Assembly: GCA_030248065.1 (NCBI GenBank)
Contig: JASAMV010004750.1
Span: 57,910-121,909 of the forward strand
Length of the DNA: 64,000 nt
Direction of reading: 5' to 3'
DNA from: Rhynchonema sp. JSB1_4
Taxonomy: Eukaryota; Nematoda; Chromadorea; Monhysterida; Xyalidae
A program made the position numbers and the translations under genes. Of the stretch, positions 22,070 through 32,700 are shown piece after piece. The first letter of the stretch is position 1; the number at the start of each line of letters is the position of its first letter. The notes below the pieces were generated by a model. The model saw nothing but the letters and a program-made list of their open reading frames with translations, was not told where the DNA came from and did no database searches.

Positions 22070-23705
22070 TTGCTGAACAACACATGGAACAACACCCAGT
22101 ACAGCTTCGTAGCCTAGGGCGTTTTGACGCCCTTTTTTTCGCCGAGCGCGTTTTCACTCCCTTTTTAATAATACATAGGTGCAACACAGGTGGGCGCACC
22201 TACGCCCATTTTTATGCAAACAGCCCTACTTAGTAGCTGGCGTTTTGACGCCCTTTTTTCCCGGCGCGTTTCTCCTTTTTCAATAATACATAGCAACATC
22301 AGTGGGCCCCCACGCCTTTTTTACAAACACGCTACAGCTTAGCTGGCGTTTTGACGCCCTTCGCCGAGCGCTTTTCACTCCCTTTTCAACAATACAATCA
22401 ACCATGCGCCAACTACGCCCTTATGCAACAGCCCATGTACAGCTTATAACCTTTACGCTTCGCCCGTTTCCTCCCTTTTTTAAAAACAACCAGCCCTACA
22501 CTTTAAGGCTGGCGTTTTGACGCTCCCGAGCCGTTTTCACTCCCTTTTTATACATAAACACAGTGCCCCCACGCCCTTTTATGCACAGCGCGCTGTAAGC
22601 TTATAGCTGCTTTGACGCCTTTCCCAGGGTTTTCACTCCCTTTTCATAACATACACCCCGCTTTTATGCCACGTGTACCTTAAGTTCTGTGGCGTTTTGA
22701 CGCCCTTTTTTTCGCCGAGAGCGTTTTCACTCCCTTTTTTCAATAATACATAAGTGCAACACCAGGTGGGCGGCAACCTACGCCCATTTTTATGCAAACA
22801 GCGCGCATGTACAGCTTATAGTAGTCTGGGGCGTTTTGACGCCCTTTTTTTCGCCGAGCGCGTTTTCACTCCCTTTTTTCAACAATACATAGGTGCAACA
22901 CCAGGTGGGCGCCAACCTACGCCCATTTTTATGCAAACAGCGCGCATGTACAGCTCACAGTAGTCTAGGGCGTTTTGACGCCCTTTTTTTCGCCGAGCGC
23001 GTTTTCACTCCCCTTTTTTCAATAATACATAGGTGCAACACCAGGTGGGCGCCAACCTACGCCCATTTTTATGCAAACAGTGCGCATGTACAGCTTACAG
23101 TAGTCTGGGGCGTTTTGACGCCCTTTTTTTCGCCGAGCGCGTTTTCACTCCCTTTTTTCAATAATACATAGGTGCAACACCAGGTGGGCGCCAACCTACG
23201 CCCATTTTTATGCAAACAGCGCGCATGTACAGCTTATAGTAGTCTGTGGCGTTTTGACGCCCTTTTTTTCGCCGAGCGCGTTTTCACTCCCTTTTTTCAA
23301 TAATACATAGGTGCGACACCAGGTGGGCGCCAACCTACGCCCATTTTTATGCAAACAGTGCGCATGTACAGCTTACAGTAGTCTGTGGCGTTTTGACGCC
23401 CTTTTTTTCGCCGAGCGCGTTTTCACTCCCTTTTTTCAATAATACATAGGTGCAACACCAGGTGGGCGCCAACCTACGCCCATTTTTATGCAAACAGCGC
23501 GCATGTACAGCTTATAGTAGTCTGTGGCGTTTTGACGCCCTTTTTTTCGCCGAGCGCGTTTTCACTCCCTTTTTTCAATAATACATAGGTGCGACACCAG
23601 GTGGGCGCCAACCTACGCCCATTTTTATGCAAACAGTGCGCATGTACAGCTTACAGTAGTCTGTGGCGTTTTGACGCCCTTTTTTTCGCCGAGCGCGTTT
23701 TCACT
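22070..23705 (+). repeat. Satellite array, right arm, 139-bp unit
   Basis: Units begin GGCGTTTTGACGCCC followed by TTTTTTTCGCCGAGCGCG, TTCAATAATACATAGGTG, CAGGTGGGCGCCAACCTACG and TTTTTATGCAAACAGCGCGC. Starts at 22,831, 22,970, 23,110, 23,249, 23,388, 23,527 and 23,666 give spacing of 139 or 140. Two alternating sub-variants (GCGCGC versus GTGCGC; TTATAG versus TTACAG) suggest a dimeric higher-order unit from 23,110. Units left of 22,690 are increasingly deleted. Confidence 0.95.
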
Positions 23706-25367
23706 CCCTTTTTGCTCACTAATCTATACATTAGACCCAGTGACGGCCGACCGACGCCCTTTTTAGCCGATACCAAGCGTTTGGGCATTTTTCCTCCCTT
23801 TTACAGCGATTCGGCCTCTCTACGCCTTTAAAGTGCCCGGTCGGCTTTTCTTTCTCCTTAAAAGTGCTAGGCTGGCCTTTCTGCCTCCTTTAAAGTGCTC
23901 GACCGCTTTTCTTGCTCCTTTAAAGTGCTCTGGACGGCCAACCGTTCTCCCTCTACAGTTACCAAGGACTTACAAGCTATGCCACAGAGTCCTTGGTCCT
24001 TAGTGTGGGCAAGTGCCCGTGCGCGTGGCCAGGTATGCAGGTGATCCGTGCACGCGAACACGCGCGATTGTCGCTCGTTTTACACATCGCGTAATCTGCC
24101 GATTGTTTCCGCGCACTTACATATTTTTCTGTCTGTTTGCGGCAACAAAACAATTTATACAATTGCGCACGCCAGGCTGACGCTGTTGATGCGTGTGATA
24201 TGATGCGATCATCAGGATTGTATGACTCGCTGTTGTAAACTACCCAAAATACGCATTAATTACATCGCCTTGACTGCCTCCTTATTTTGACCCTTCACTT
24301 AACATATTTTTGTAAATCATGTTGTTGTGTGTCTTTGAGAGACGAACAGCACCAAATCACAATACACAGAATATATCCCCGAATCTCCCACACCAAATAG
24401 CCCCCCCCAGCTAAAATCAACAAAAAGAGAGAGATAGGAACCGGTTGTCACAAGAATATCATTGTTGTAAATTTTTGTAAATCACCTTTACATACACTGA
24501 CACCATGTTGGCACCACATTACTTGCAGATACATCCGGTACCGTACCAGCTGCTATGTTTCGGCCGATTCAGGCCGGAGCCTGAAACGCACGATGGCGCA
24601 TGCATGCCTGGCAGATGCGCCGCTTCAACCGTCTAAGTATGTTTGCATTTTCTGCCTTAAACCCTCATGAAAGTCAGACAGCAGTATAAAAGAGTGTGTG
24701 CTCGCTTCTCGTGCGAACATCCATGATTTCTACTTTTTTGTGTGAAATTGGTCTGCGCATCTCATTTGCGAACGGATTCGCTGATTTGCATTTTTCTTCA
24801 TGCCGCTATGCCGCCCGTCATTCCTGCCTCCAGTTTTCGCGCTGGGAACGTTGCGATTAACAAATGCAGTTTTTGCACGCGCAAGAACACAGAACACATA
24901 CTGTTGCTTTTCCCATCTTTTGGCAATGATGTATTATTGTGCGACACAGATACTGCATCATGTTTGGGTCCAACATGTTTTTTCTATTCTGAGCTCTGTT
25001 AACGAATCCGAATGCTTGTCGAATAGATTACTGTGAAGTAGTTCATTGACCACCTTAGTTCTAATAGCTGAGCTTGCAGAGAGGGCTAGAGGGTCTCTGT
25101 TAGCCATATCGTGGTCCGGGCATTGATGACTGGCGAAGAAACACTGAGAGCCACTTTTGCTTTGCATTCCGACAACTCAAAGTGTTGAATATGCTAGACG
25201 TTCATGTTTACTGGAGATTGAGGTTTCAGTACTTCGTCTTTTACTGCATTATTATCGCGAAGACTATATTCATCTCTTGCTGTTGCTGCTTGCTAAGCAT
25301 CGGTTCATGAAAGGTCGCCCTTCATCATTCCATTCCCGACTACCATCAATGCTCTGCCCTGTTTCAG

Positions 25368-25828
25368 ACACCAGAATGTACGCCGCCAACCGTCCAGTTT
25401 CGTCCGTGGGTGCCCCACAAGTTGATTGGCCAATGCCGGCACCCAGTCATCAACCATCAACACCCAATCTGCCTCGATTACAAGTGCCAAAAACGGGCAG
25501 TCCCCCATCGGGCGTCGGTCAATCACAACAATCCGAGTTGAGCACACCCACCCCCCAGTCACCATCGCAATACAAACTGACCATTGCACGCCACATTCTG
25601 TCATCAATGCTCATATCGATGCATCAGGATCAGGCCAATGATCAGGCGTTGCACAGTCCTCAATTCCAACACCAATTGGAGGCGTTGCTGGCGCTGACAC
25701 AACAAGAGAAACAAAGCGCGCCGCCGAGTCTCAGATACGGACCGAATGAGATCAACGCCATTCGCATCGCACAACAACACAATCACATGATGATGAGGGA
25801 GGGAATGATATCAAAGTTTGGAATGTGA
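25368..25828 (+). CDS. Terminal coding exon, duplicated gene copy B (unrecognised protein)
   Basis: Same length, acceptor (CTGCCCTGTTTCAG, 25,354-25,367), reading frame and stop as 6,696-7,156. Protein differences from copy A include His to Gln, Ala to Pro, Ile to Thr, Asp to Glu, Arg to Ser, Val to Met and Met to Ile, none disrupting the frame. The 150 bp after the stop are also similar (about 90 percent) up to the point where copy A has its AC tract. Function unknown. Preservation of both copies of the exon, against a diverged upstream region, argues that at least one is under selection or that the exon was recently converted. Confidence 0.6.
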
Positions 25829-26936
25829 TTCTCGCAAGCAGTGCTTCTAATTCAATCGTATATATACTGGTTACGTGTTTCTGTAACCATGTGCTTGCAA
25901 TGTGTATATTTCCATGCATATACTGTACATGTTCGGGTCTGCATAGATAGATCTAGTGCAATGACAAATGTGTACCATTAGGGGCACGGCACGGGCGCGG
26001 CGCTGTAGCCGGGCCGTAGGCACGGGTCCCGTCTAGTATCATTCGAAAGCTAATCCCGAGATACATTGTTTGGTGCTGTCACATTTACAATAGCTCTTAA
26101 GAATAAGCATTTATAGCTGAATATCATATTCAGGTTAGTATGGCTGCCCCGAGAGATCTGTAGACCTTGGGGTCTTCGGACCTTGATAGGTTGTTAAACC
26201 AGACGTTTCTCTCACTTTTTTGTTTCGAATCCGATACAATCTGTGGCCTTTATGTGTCACAATTCTGGCGATAAATGTAACCACCTAATTTAGCGGCAAT
26301 TTAATGGATTTTTAGGCCTGTCACGGAGCTAGTCATAAGTTAAAAAATTTAAAAGCCTTATTTTCTGGTACTTTCGACGATGCTCTATTTCCCCATTGCA
26401 TTCTTATTTCCGCAGCCCTAAGCGTGGCCTCAAAATTTAGGGACAAACTTGTGTTCTCGAAAAACATGGCCGATTTTTGGAACGTTTCGCACCCTCACCG
26501 TGTGAAGCAATGGTTTGAGCGACTGAAGTTGTGATGGTAAGCTATTCAGAAGCTGTTGTAATCCTATCCATGTGTTACTTGACCTTCAACTCATTTGGGG
26601 TTTCTGCACCGGTCGTTCCAATTTGTGCAAAAATTCACTTTTTTCTGGAACGAAAAGTCGCTCTACCAAGAGATAGCGAATCTCCAAGGAACTTAAAATT
26701 TGTGCGTGACATAGGCTGTCGGAATGCTTTCCAACGGTATGTAACAATGTGTCCTGCTACCCTTCCTTCGGTTATGTCCCGAGCCAAGTACTGCACGCAA
26801 ATTAATCGTACACACGCGTGTGCACTAGTGCAGCTACCCCTTTCCTGGGTGTATTGTAGTTTCAGTAAATTGTGTAAAGGTACCACCGATCTTCAAAAGC
26901 GCACGGATAAGAGAATAACAAGAGACGGAATGGTAG

Positions 26937-27360
26937 TATAGTCCAACCACGAACTCATGAGACGACTTGTTTGAAGTTGACTGCACGGTTCCAATAATGT
27001 TCCGGATCCACGTATTTCGGAAATGAAAGAAAGAGAAACGCATGTATTTTTAAAAACACGCTCTCCACTTTGGTGCGTAAATTCCCTTCTGACCCCCAAA
27101 ACATTTTTTGTGTGCTGAACGACGTTGCTTTTCGCGTAAGCACACCACAAATTGAGGTCAGCCAGCTGGAACCTACCCATGTGCCTGGCACACACCTTTC
27201 CAGACCTAGACATTGGAGTTTTCCCTGTGAACCTGTCATCATCTCTCTCCGGCCCATTCTCTTTCTTTTGTTTGCGAAAACCCGTGTAACCGGCGCATTT
27301 TTGAGTCTGGCCAAGCAAGCTTTAAAAAGAGTCGTCTCATGAGCTCGTGGTTGGACTATA
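26937..27360 (+). mobile_element. MITE-1 family copy
   Basis: A 424-bp element from TATAGTCCAACCACGAACTC to GAGCTCGTGGTTGGACTATA: near-perfect 20-bp ends continuing through ATGAGACGACTT. The centre contains CACAAATTGAGGTCAGCCAG and TTTCTTTTGTTTGCGAAAA. Best preserved of the four copies. It sits just beyond the end of duplication copy B. Confidence 0.85.
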
Positions 27361-28946
27361 CCTATTGGTTCATATGGCATAAAGTAATAGTACGTGGCAT
27401 CGGCATTAGCCACGGACACGTGTCGTCTATCGTTGTGTTGCACCATTTGCAAACGACACACCCTCTTGGTGCATTTATGTGCGTGTACGCGACGACACAG
27501 TGCATGTATTTGACTGCACACAAATGGGAGTAGAGGTCAACGTCGGCGCCGATTGTTTCTGTTGTCGCTTCGGTCGCTGGCGGACTGTTGAAATGCAGCG
27601 ATCCGGAGCGAGCCTGTCAATAAAGTGAAGTGTGTTGTCCAGGTATTGGTAGCACAATCAGGGTTGGGCAAAAAAAACGACGGCGTTTTTTAAAACAAAA
27701 ACGCCTTTTTTTTCAAAAAAAACGCCTGAGTCGTTTTTCGTTTTTTAAACCCTGAATTTCCTTGATTTTCCCTGATTTTTCAGGGAAAGTACCCTGATTA
27801 TCAAGGAAAATCAATTTTTTGTCCCATTTTTTTCAAAAAATTTTCGACCAATTTTTACTTTGTCGAGATACGTCGATACACGGAGTTTGACTTTCAATGG
27901 TGACCCCGCCCAAAGTTGGTCCCATGATGCGGGTCTGATATGGGATCAAGTTCAAGTTCAAGTTTTTTATTGCATCAGAAGCAACATGGTAACGTCAACA
28001 ACACGCATAAGCTGGACAGTAACGACGAAACCATAAGTAATTACAAGTGTTTAGTGGGCCAGTGGTTAGTTACGGATCGAGAGGTGTAGATGATGATAAG
28101 GAGCAAAAAACATAGAAAACACAGAAACACAGCATGATCAACGAAAAAAGTAAATCTTAAAAATTTTTTTTTAAAAATTCAAAAAAGTTAAAAAAAGTTC
28201 GACAATAAAATTTTTTTTAATCCAACCCTGTTTCGTATTCATTGGCAGTATCCCTCTGCTCATACCAATTGCGTACCACAACGAATCTAGGCTTCGACAG
28301 TAAGCCGACACCTTTAACTCCTGTTCGCTATCGATCGTTGATCGCGTATTATGTGTCCACGAAGCGATAAACAGGGCCCATTTTTAACTGAGCAACTGAG
28401 CAAAATTTGTGTAGGTCGAATGAGCTATCGTCATGTGCCAACTACCCATTTTTCGCCTCCCTCCCAAACCCCAACCTCAGGTGTCCAGCAAAGTACATAA
28501 ACGGATCTAATCCAAGTGTTTTCTAAAAATTCAAATTGTTTGTTTTCTTTCTGTCTCACAACGACGAGATTGGTTGGTGCAAAAGCCGTCAACTCACAAG
28601 ATGAAATTTCCATTGCACATCAAGATAATGCACACACGCGAATATGTAGTTTAACAACAAAACACGAAAACGACGAAAGTCAGGAAAATAAATTATCGCC
28701 ACATTGCAGCAGTGCGCGTCGAAATGACCAAAAAGCGGATAGGCAACAAATAAAATTAATTAATATAAAAACTGATACACATGACAAGTTCGATACACTC
28801 ATCTGCAAGGTGTGCAAGATTGCTGGACCGAAAAAAATAATAAGAGACGAATAGAACAAAATTAGCACCACGCGTTGTCCGATTGCATGAGATACACATA
28901 CAGTATTGAGGAACATACTTTAAAAAACATACAATATGTACAATAA
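27361..28946. other. Intergenic and 3' flank of the PAN-ZP gene
   Basis: No exon supported. 27,665-27,860 is a run of A/T homopolymers with AACGCC words. 27,950-28,230 contains AAGTTCAAGTTCAAG and A/T runs. The part next to 28,946 is the 3' untranslated side of the minus-strand gene; I see no convincing AATAAA in the first 150 bp. Confidence 0.4.
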
Positions 28947-29786
28947 TTATAATTTGAGCAACTGTGCCCTGAGCTGTGCATTGTGTCGCCAGAGCACAAT
29001 GGTGACGGTGAGCATTGTGGCGAGGAGAACACCCAGCAGCGCGGTCGGCACCACCAGAATCGATGTGCGCACACAATCAATGGATGTGGACGTTGGTGTG
29101 GTGTAGTCTGTGATGTGACGCAGGGCTGAACGGAAACGCGCGTCGCGCGAGTCAACGCCGAAATCTGCAACGTCGATTATTTGACGATTTTTTGCTGGTG
29201 ATAAACTGGATGGTCGCAAGCTTGATAAACGGACCCCTTTGTCCGGTCATGCATTAGTTATTTGGATCACGGACGTACGTAATCGCCCAGCAGAAGACCA
29301 ACCGGGCACCAAGTCTGATGTGGGCCAGCCACGTAGTTGGTTTTCGTCCTCGGGGTTAGACAACCAAACTACATATGTGTATGTTATATGGTAGACCAAG
29401 ACGTTCAAATCACGTGCAGTTGCTGTTTCCACCAAACGAAATTGTCGTCACAAAACATAAGGGACTGTTCTGGTCTCTCCGTTCAGGGATAGTACCTTTG
29501 TAATGATTGCGAGTGATTACCATTCCAATAAAATTGTTGTGTTCTTGAATTGCCTTAAATGCACCTGATCCCACTCATACCTCCAACCGGGTCCAACACA
29601 TCAATCTGTCGTGCCCTGACGTCGATCTCAAACTGTGCCGTTGGCTGTTCCTCCGCCCACGCGTTGACCGCTGCTGCAACCCGTTGTCTGTTCAGATCAT
29701 CGGCCGAACGTCGTCCACGGTTATTGTTGTTGCGATTGCGGCGATTGTTGTTGCGATTGCGGTTGTTGCGATCTCGATTGTTGTTT
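28947..29786 (-). CDS. PAN-ZP gene, exons 20-21: cleavage region and membrane anchor
   Basis: Exon 20 is 29786-29581, exon 21 is 29194-28947 (stop at 28,947-28,949). Exon 20 opens with an unusual tract of Asn and Arg only (NNNRDRNNRNRNNNRR and onward) that ends in RGRRSADD, a likely furin-type site of the kind found after ZP domains. Exon 21 has an extracellular stalk, then the helix ILVVPTALLGVLLATMLTVT and a 15-residue tail ending LLKL. The plan fits a type I membrane protein released by proteolysis. Confidence 0.88.
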
Positions 29787-32700
29787 CTGATGTTTCAATG
29801 CAAGTGTGTGTTTCTCGTCATTCATCAAGGTTGGATCAATGTTGCGTTGACAACAAGGGCAACGAAAAAATACGCGTGAACCCTCAGTACGCGAACCAAC
29901 GACGACTTTCGGATGATCGAACAAATGTATGTTCTACCGTTCCTTGATTTATCAGGGATCAATAACCAACGTCCGACCTGTTACTGTTCCTTGAGCTCGA
30001 CCGACCGCCACTGGTTGAAGTTGAATCAGCCAACAGCTCGGCACATTGTGGGTACTGAAACAAGGTGGGGCAAACATTTTGAGAATTGCAACGGTGTGTT
30101 GTCAAGCTGGAAAATGAAGCTGCAATCCGCATACAAAATCACGGAGGTAACCACATTATCGATGAGATGTATAATTTTTCCAAACTCTGCGAAATGCGCC
30201 GTAATCCTGAGCGCTAACAGTGGGTGAACGAATAATCAGTAGCAGGAGCGAGGGAAAGACACTAACTATTTCCCAGGAATGCAGTAAACACAGCGCAGAG
30301 CAAGCTTTCATTCACCTCACAGTATTGTGCGACGGTTCAGTCCCGGGGCACAGGTTCAGGCCTGCCACTCAGATACGGTCGATTCAGACCCGGCTGGAGC
30401 CTAAGCCTAAGCCTATAAATGGGTCAAATATGCTGGGCCTGAATCGGCCGTACCTGAAAACAGGCCCTGAAAAGGTCGGGCCTGAACTTCCGGGGCTGAA
30501 AAGTCGCGGAATAACCTTGCATCCCTCCTCGGGCCTGATCGACAGTCCGATTGTGCACTCGAAATTGACCACAACTTTGTCGGCAAATTTGAACGCGTGC
30601 GCGTGCTGTTCTGCCATTAGGTGGTTGCCGGCCCGGCCATCGCCCTCTGGCTCACCGTACGCGAGATTGTTGAGCAGGAATGGATCGACCGCACAACTAC
30701 GGTATTAGTGGTGGGTTATGGTAACAAGCGCCTGGTGGTTGTCAGACAGTGTTTCCTTTTGAATCCCTCCTTTTTCGACGAACTTTGAGATGGGATTAGT
30801 TTTTGTACCATATGCTCTTTTACGAGGAGCGGGGCTGCAGAACAAAAACAATCAGTGCGAGGACATGTTCCTCTGCACACTGCTTTCCGAATTCAAACGC
30901 AACAGTTAACCGATCCTTAGGCCCAGGGCTAGGCCAACGCACATGCGTTATCATGATTATAGCCCGAAGCTCACTCCTTGTATGCCATGGTTCTAAAAAA
31001 TGCGAACAATGAGCTTGAGCTTGGTTGGAATTTTACACACGTCAAATTGTTCATGTCTGAACCCTGACGCATACACGTAGCCAACAAATAAGATTTACTG
31101 TATTTTCAAAAACTCAGCATTCTCTTTTTCTGCATTTGTATTCCGTTATTGTAAGTGAGCACTTGCAGTTGCTTACCCATCATCGTCAATGATATTGAAC
31201 ACGGTGCCTGAGTCATCTTTGACCATACAGTTCTTGACCCGCATACACCACAGACCTGCGAATTTAGATTATCAGGTTGTTTACGTCTAAACTTAAACTT
31301 TTTTTGAGCAGTTTTCGGTAACGAGGTTGGCCGTGTAATATTGTTTGCTGTGTGGTGACATATAGTGTCTGTATTTGTTGTGCAGCTGTGCATCATCTCC
31401 GTGTGTGTGATGTGCGCATGGGTGGCCGAACACGGCTGTGACAGTGATCCATACTTGTACATATGTACATATAGCACGTGCTATGCTTCAACACATGTGT
31501 GTCACTCACTTGGCGATCGTGTCTGACAGGTCCATTTGTGTCTGAGTTTGTCCCCGACGGCCACCACCGTCGCTTCTGCGCCCGTTTCATCGTCGAGCAC
31601 TTGGTATTGACATTGGGGCATCTCGGCCGGCACCGTCACGCCGAACAACTCCTTCATGCTGCAAGGGCACGGGTGTCGTGTTTGGAGATGCCCTTCAATG
31701 CTGCCACACCTGGCCGACAATTGGCCATTCCAGATATTCAGATTGATTTGGGGATTGGCCGCAGGAAGGTCAGAATATTTTCATGAAATCCCTTTAATGT
31801 GGCTTGCCTATTTGAAATCGGGAAAATCGCGTTCACTTTGGGGGGTTCTTGCGGCACCAAACGTTTTTAGCTCACTTTTAGCAAAGCTTTGGGAAATGAT
31901 CGGTTTTTCTGGCGTTTCTATTTCGCATGCACTTAGGCCTTAGGCCCACAAGCCAGAGTGTCAGGATGCTCGCTGATGGAACACTCATGGTGACCCCCTC
32001 CAAATTGTAGAAGCTGGTCGAGACCAATGGGCATGAGTAAATCTAAGACAGGTATCGACTACAAACACACTCCGAATGGGTGAGAGAAAATAATTGGCTT
32101 CACCTGACGGTCAAAGGGAACGTCACTGTTTTGTCAGCGTTCATGTAGAAGCAGCTGATTTCGAATCCCTGAAACAGAAAGGCGTTTTGACAGCAATTCG
32201 AAATACATGGGCGGTATGCACTTTGATGGCATAACACACATCCATGAAGCCTCACCCAGCTGGCTACGAGATATTTACGTGTTACATCGCGAGGGTGAGG
32301 GTGTCACACGGCCAGTGCGCAGGCTGCTGGCCCTGGCTGCATCACAATTGTGTGCAAAATACTTCACGTTGGTCGAGGGCACGCCCGCTGCGGACCAACC
32401 CCCACGACGACCCAAGGATGTCTTCCAAGCCACAGTGCATGGTTGCGACTTTCTAAATCGTGACTTGATCGGGACCCAGCATTTTCGGTCGGTATAAACG
32501 ATCTCTATTGGACAGCATTGCAATCAACAGATTAACGGCAGTATGGGGACCAACGCAGTGTTCAAAATTGGAGAGTTGCACCACAAAGAATGTCATTATA
32601 AGGCGGGTAGACAGTACAAAAATCCTTCAAAATCGGCGAATAAATGAGGCTCGACGATGTAACGCTAAACAAACCCGATCGGCTTTGGTGATAAACGCAT

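Larger units (their letters stand above)
19134..23930. mobile_element. Foldback-like element with satellite arms
   Basis: The outer ends are inverted: GAGAGCACTTTAAAGGAGGC at 19,134 and the complement GCCTCCTTTAAAGTGCTC ending at 23,900, with another CTTTAAAGTGCTC unit to 23,930. Inside these come CCAGCCTAGCAC / GTGCTAGGCTGG and CTAATGTATAGATTAGTGAGC / complement, then long opposing arrays of a 139-bp repeat, then a poorly resolved middle. Long inverted repeats made of tandem units with a distinct loop are the architecture of Drosophila FB-type elements. The assignment is by structure only; no transposase is seen and no target duplication is clear. Confidence 0.6.
17985..26785 (+). repeat. 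Segmental duplication, copy B
   Basis: Counterpart of copy A in the same orientation, offset by about 18 kb. It is split by the foldback element at 19,134-23,930; homology with copy A resumes at about 24,000 with GTGTGGGCAAGTGCCCGTGC. It ends near 26,785 at GGTTATGTCCCGAGCC, the point where copy A also leaves homology (9,800). No exon other than 25,368-25,828 could be supported, and 18,800-19,130 and 24,260-24,650 show no gene. Confidence 0.8.

Noticed and set aside
22033..23831. Open frames across the 139-bp satellite (RFDALFFAERVFTPF repeats)
   Set aside because: The frame is open only because the unit length and composition allow it; arrays in both orientations and indels at every unit argue against coding.
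19134..23930. CRISPR-like regular repeats
   Set aside because: Direct tandem units without unique spacers, in eukaryotic sequence.
29684..29947. Val/Ala/Ile-rich plus-strand frame resembling a membrane protein
   Set aside because: It is the antisense of the Asn/Arg-coding exon 20 of the PAN-ZP gene.
32207..32497. Plus-strand 96-aa frame (MGGMHFDGITHIHEAS)
   Set aside because: It lies in the intron between ZP exons 14 and 15 with no splice partner or known family; kept out for lack of support.
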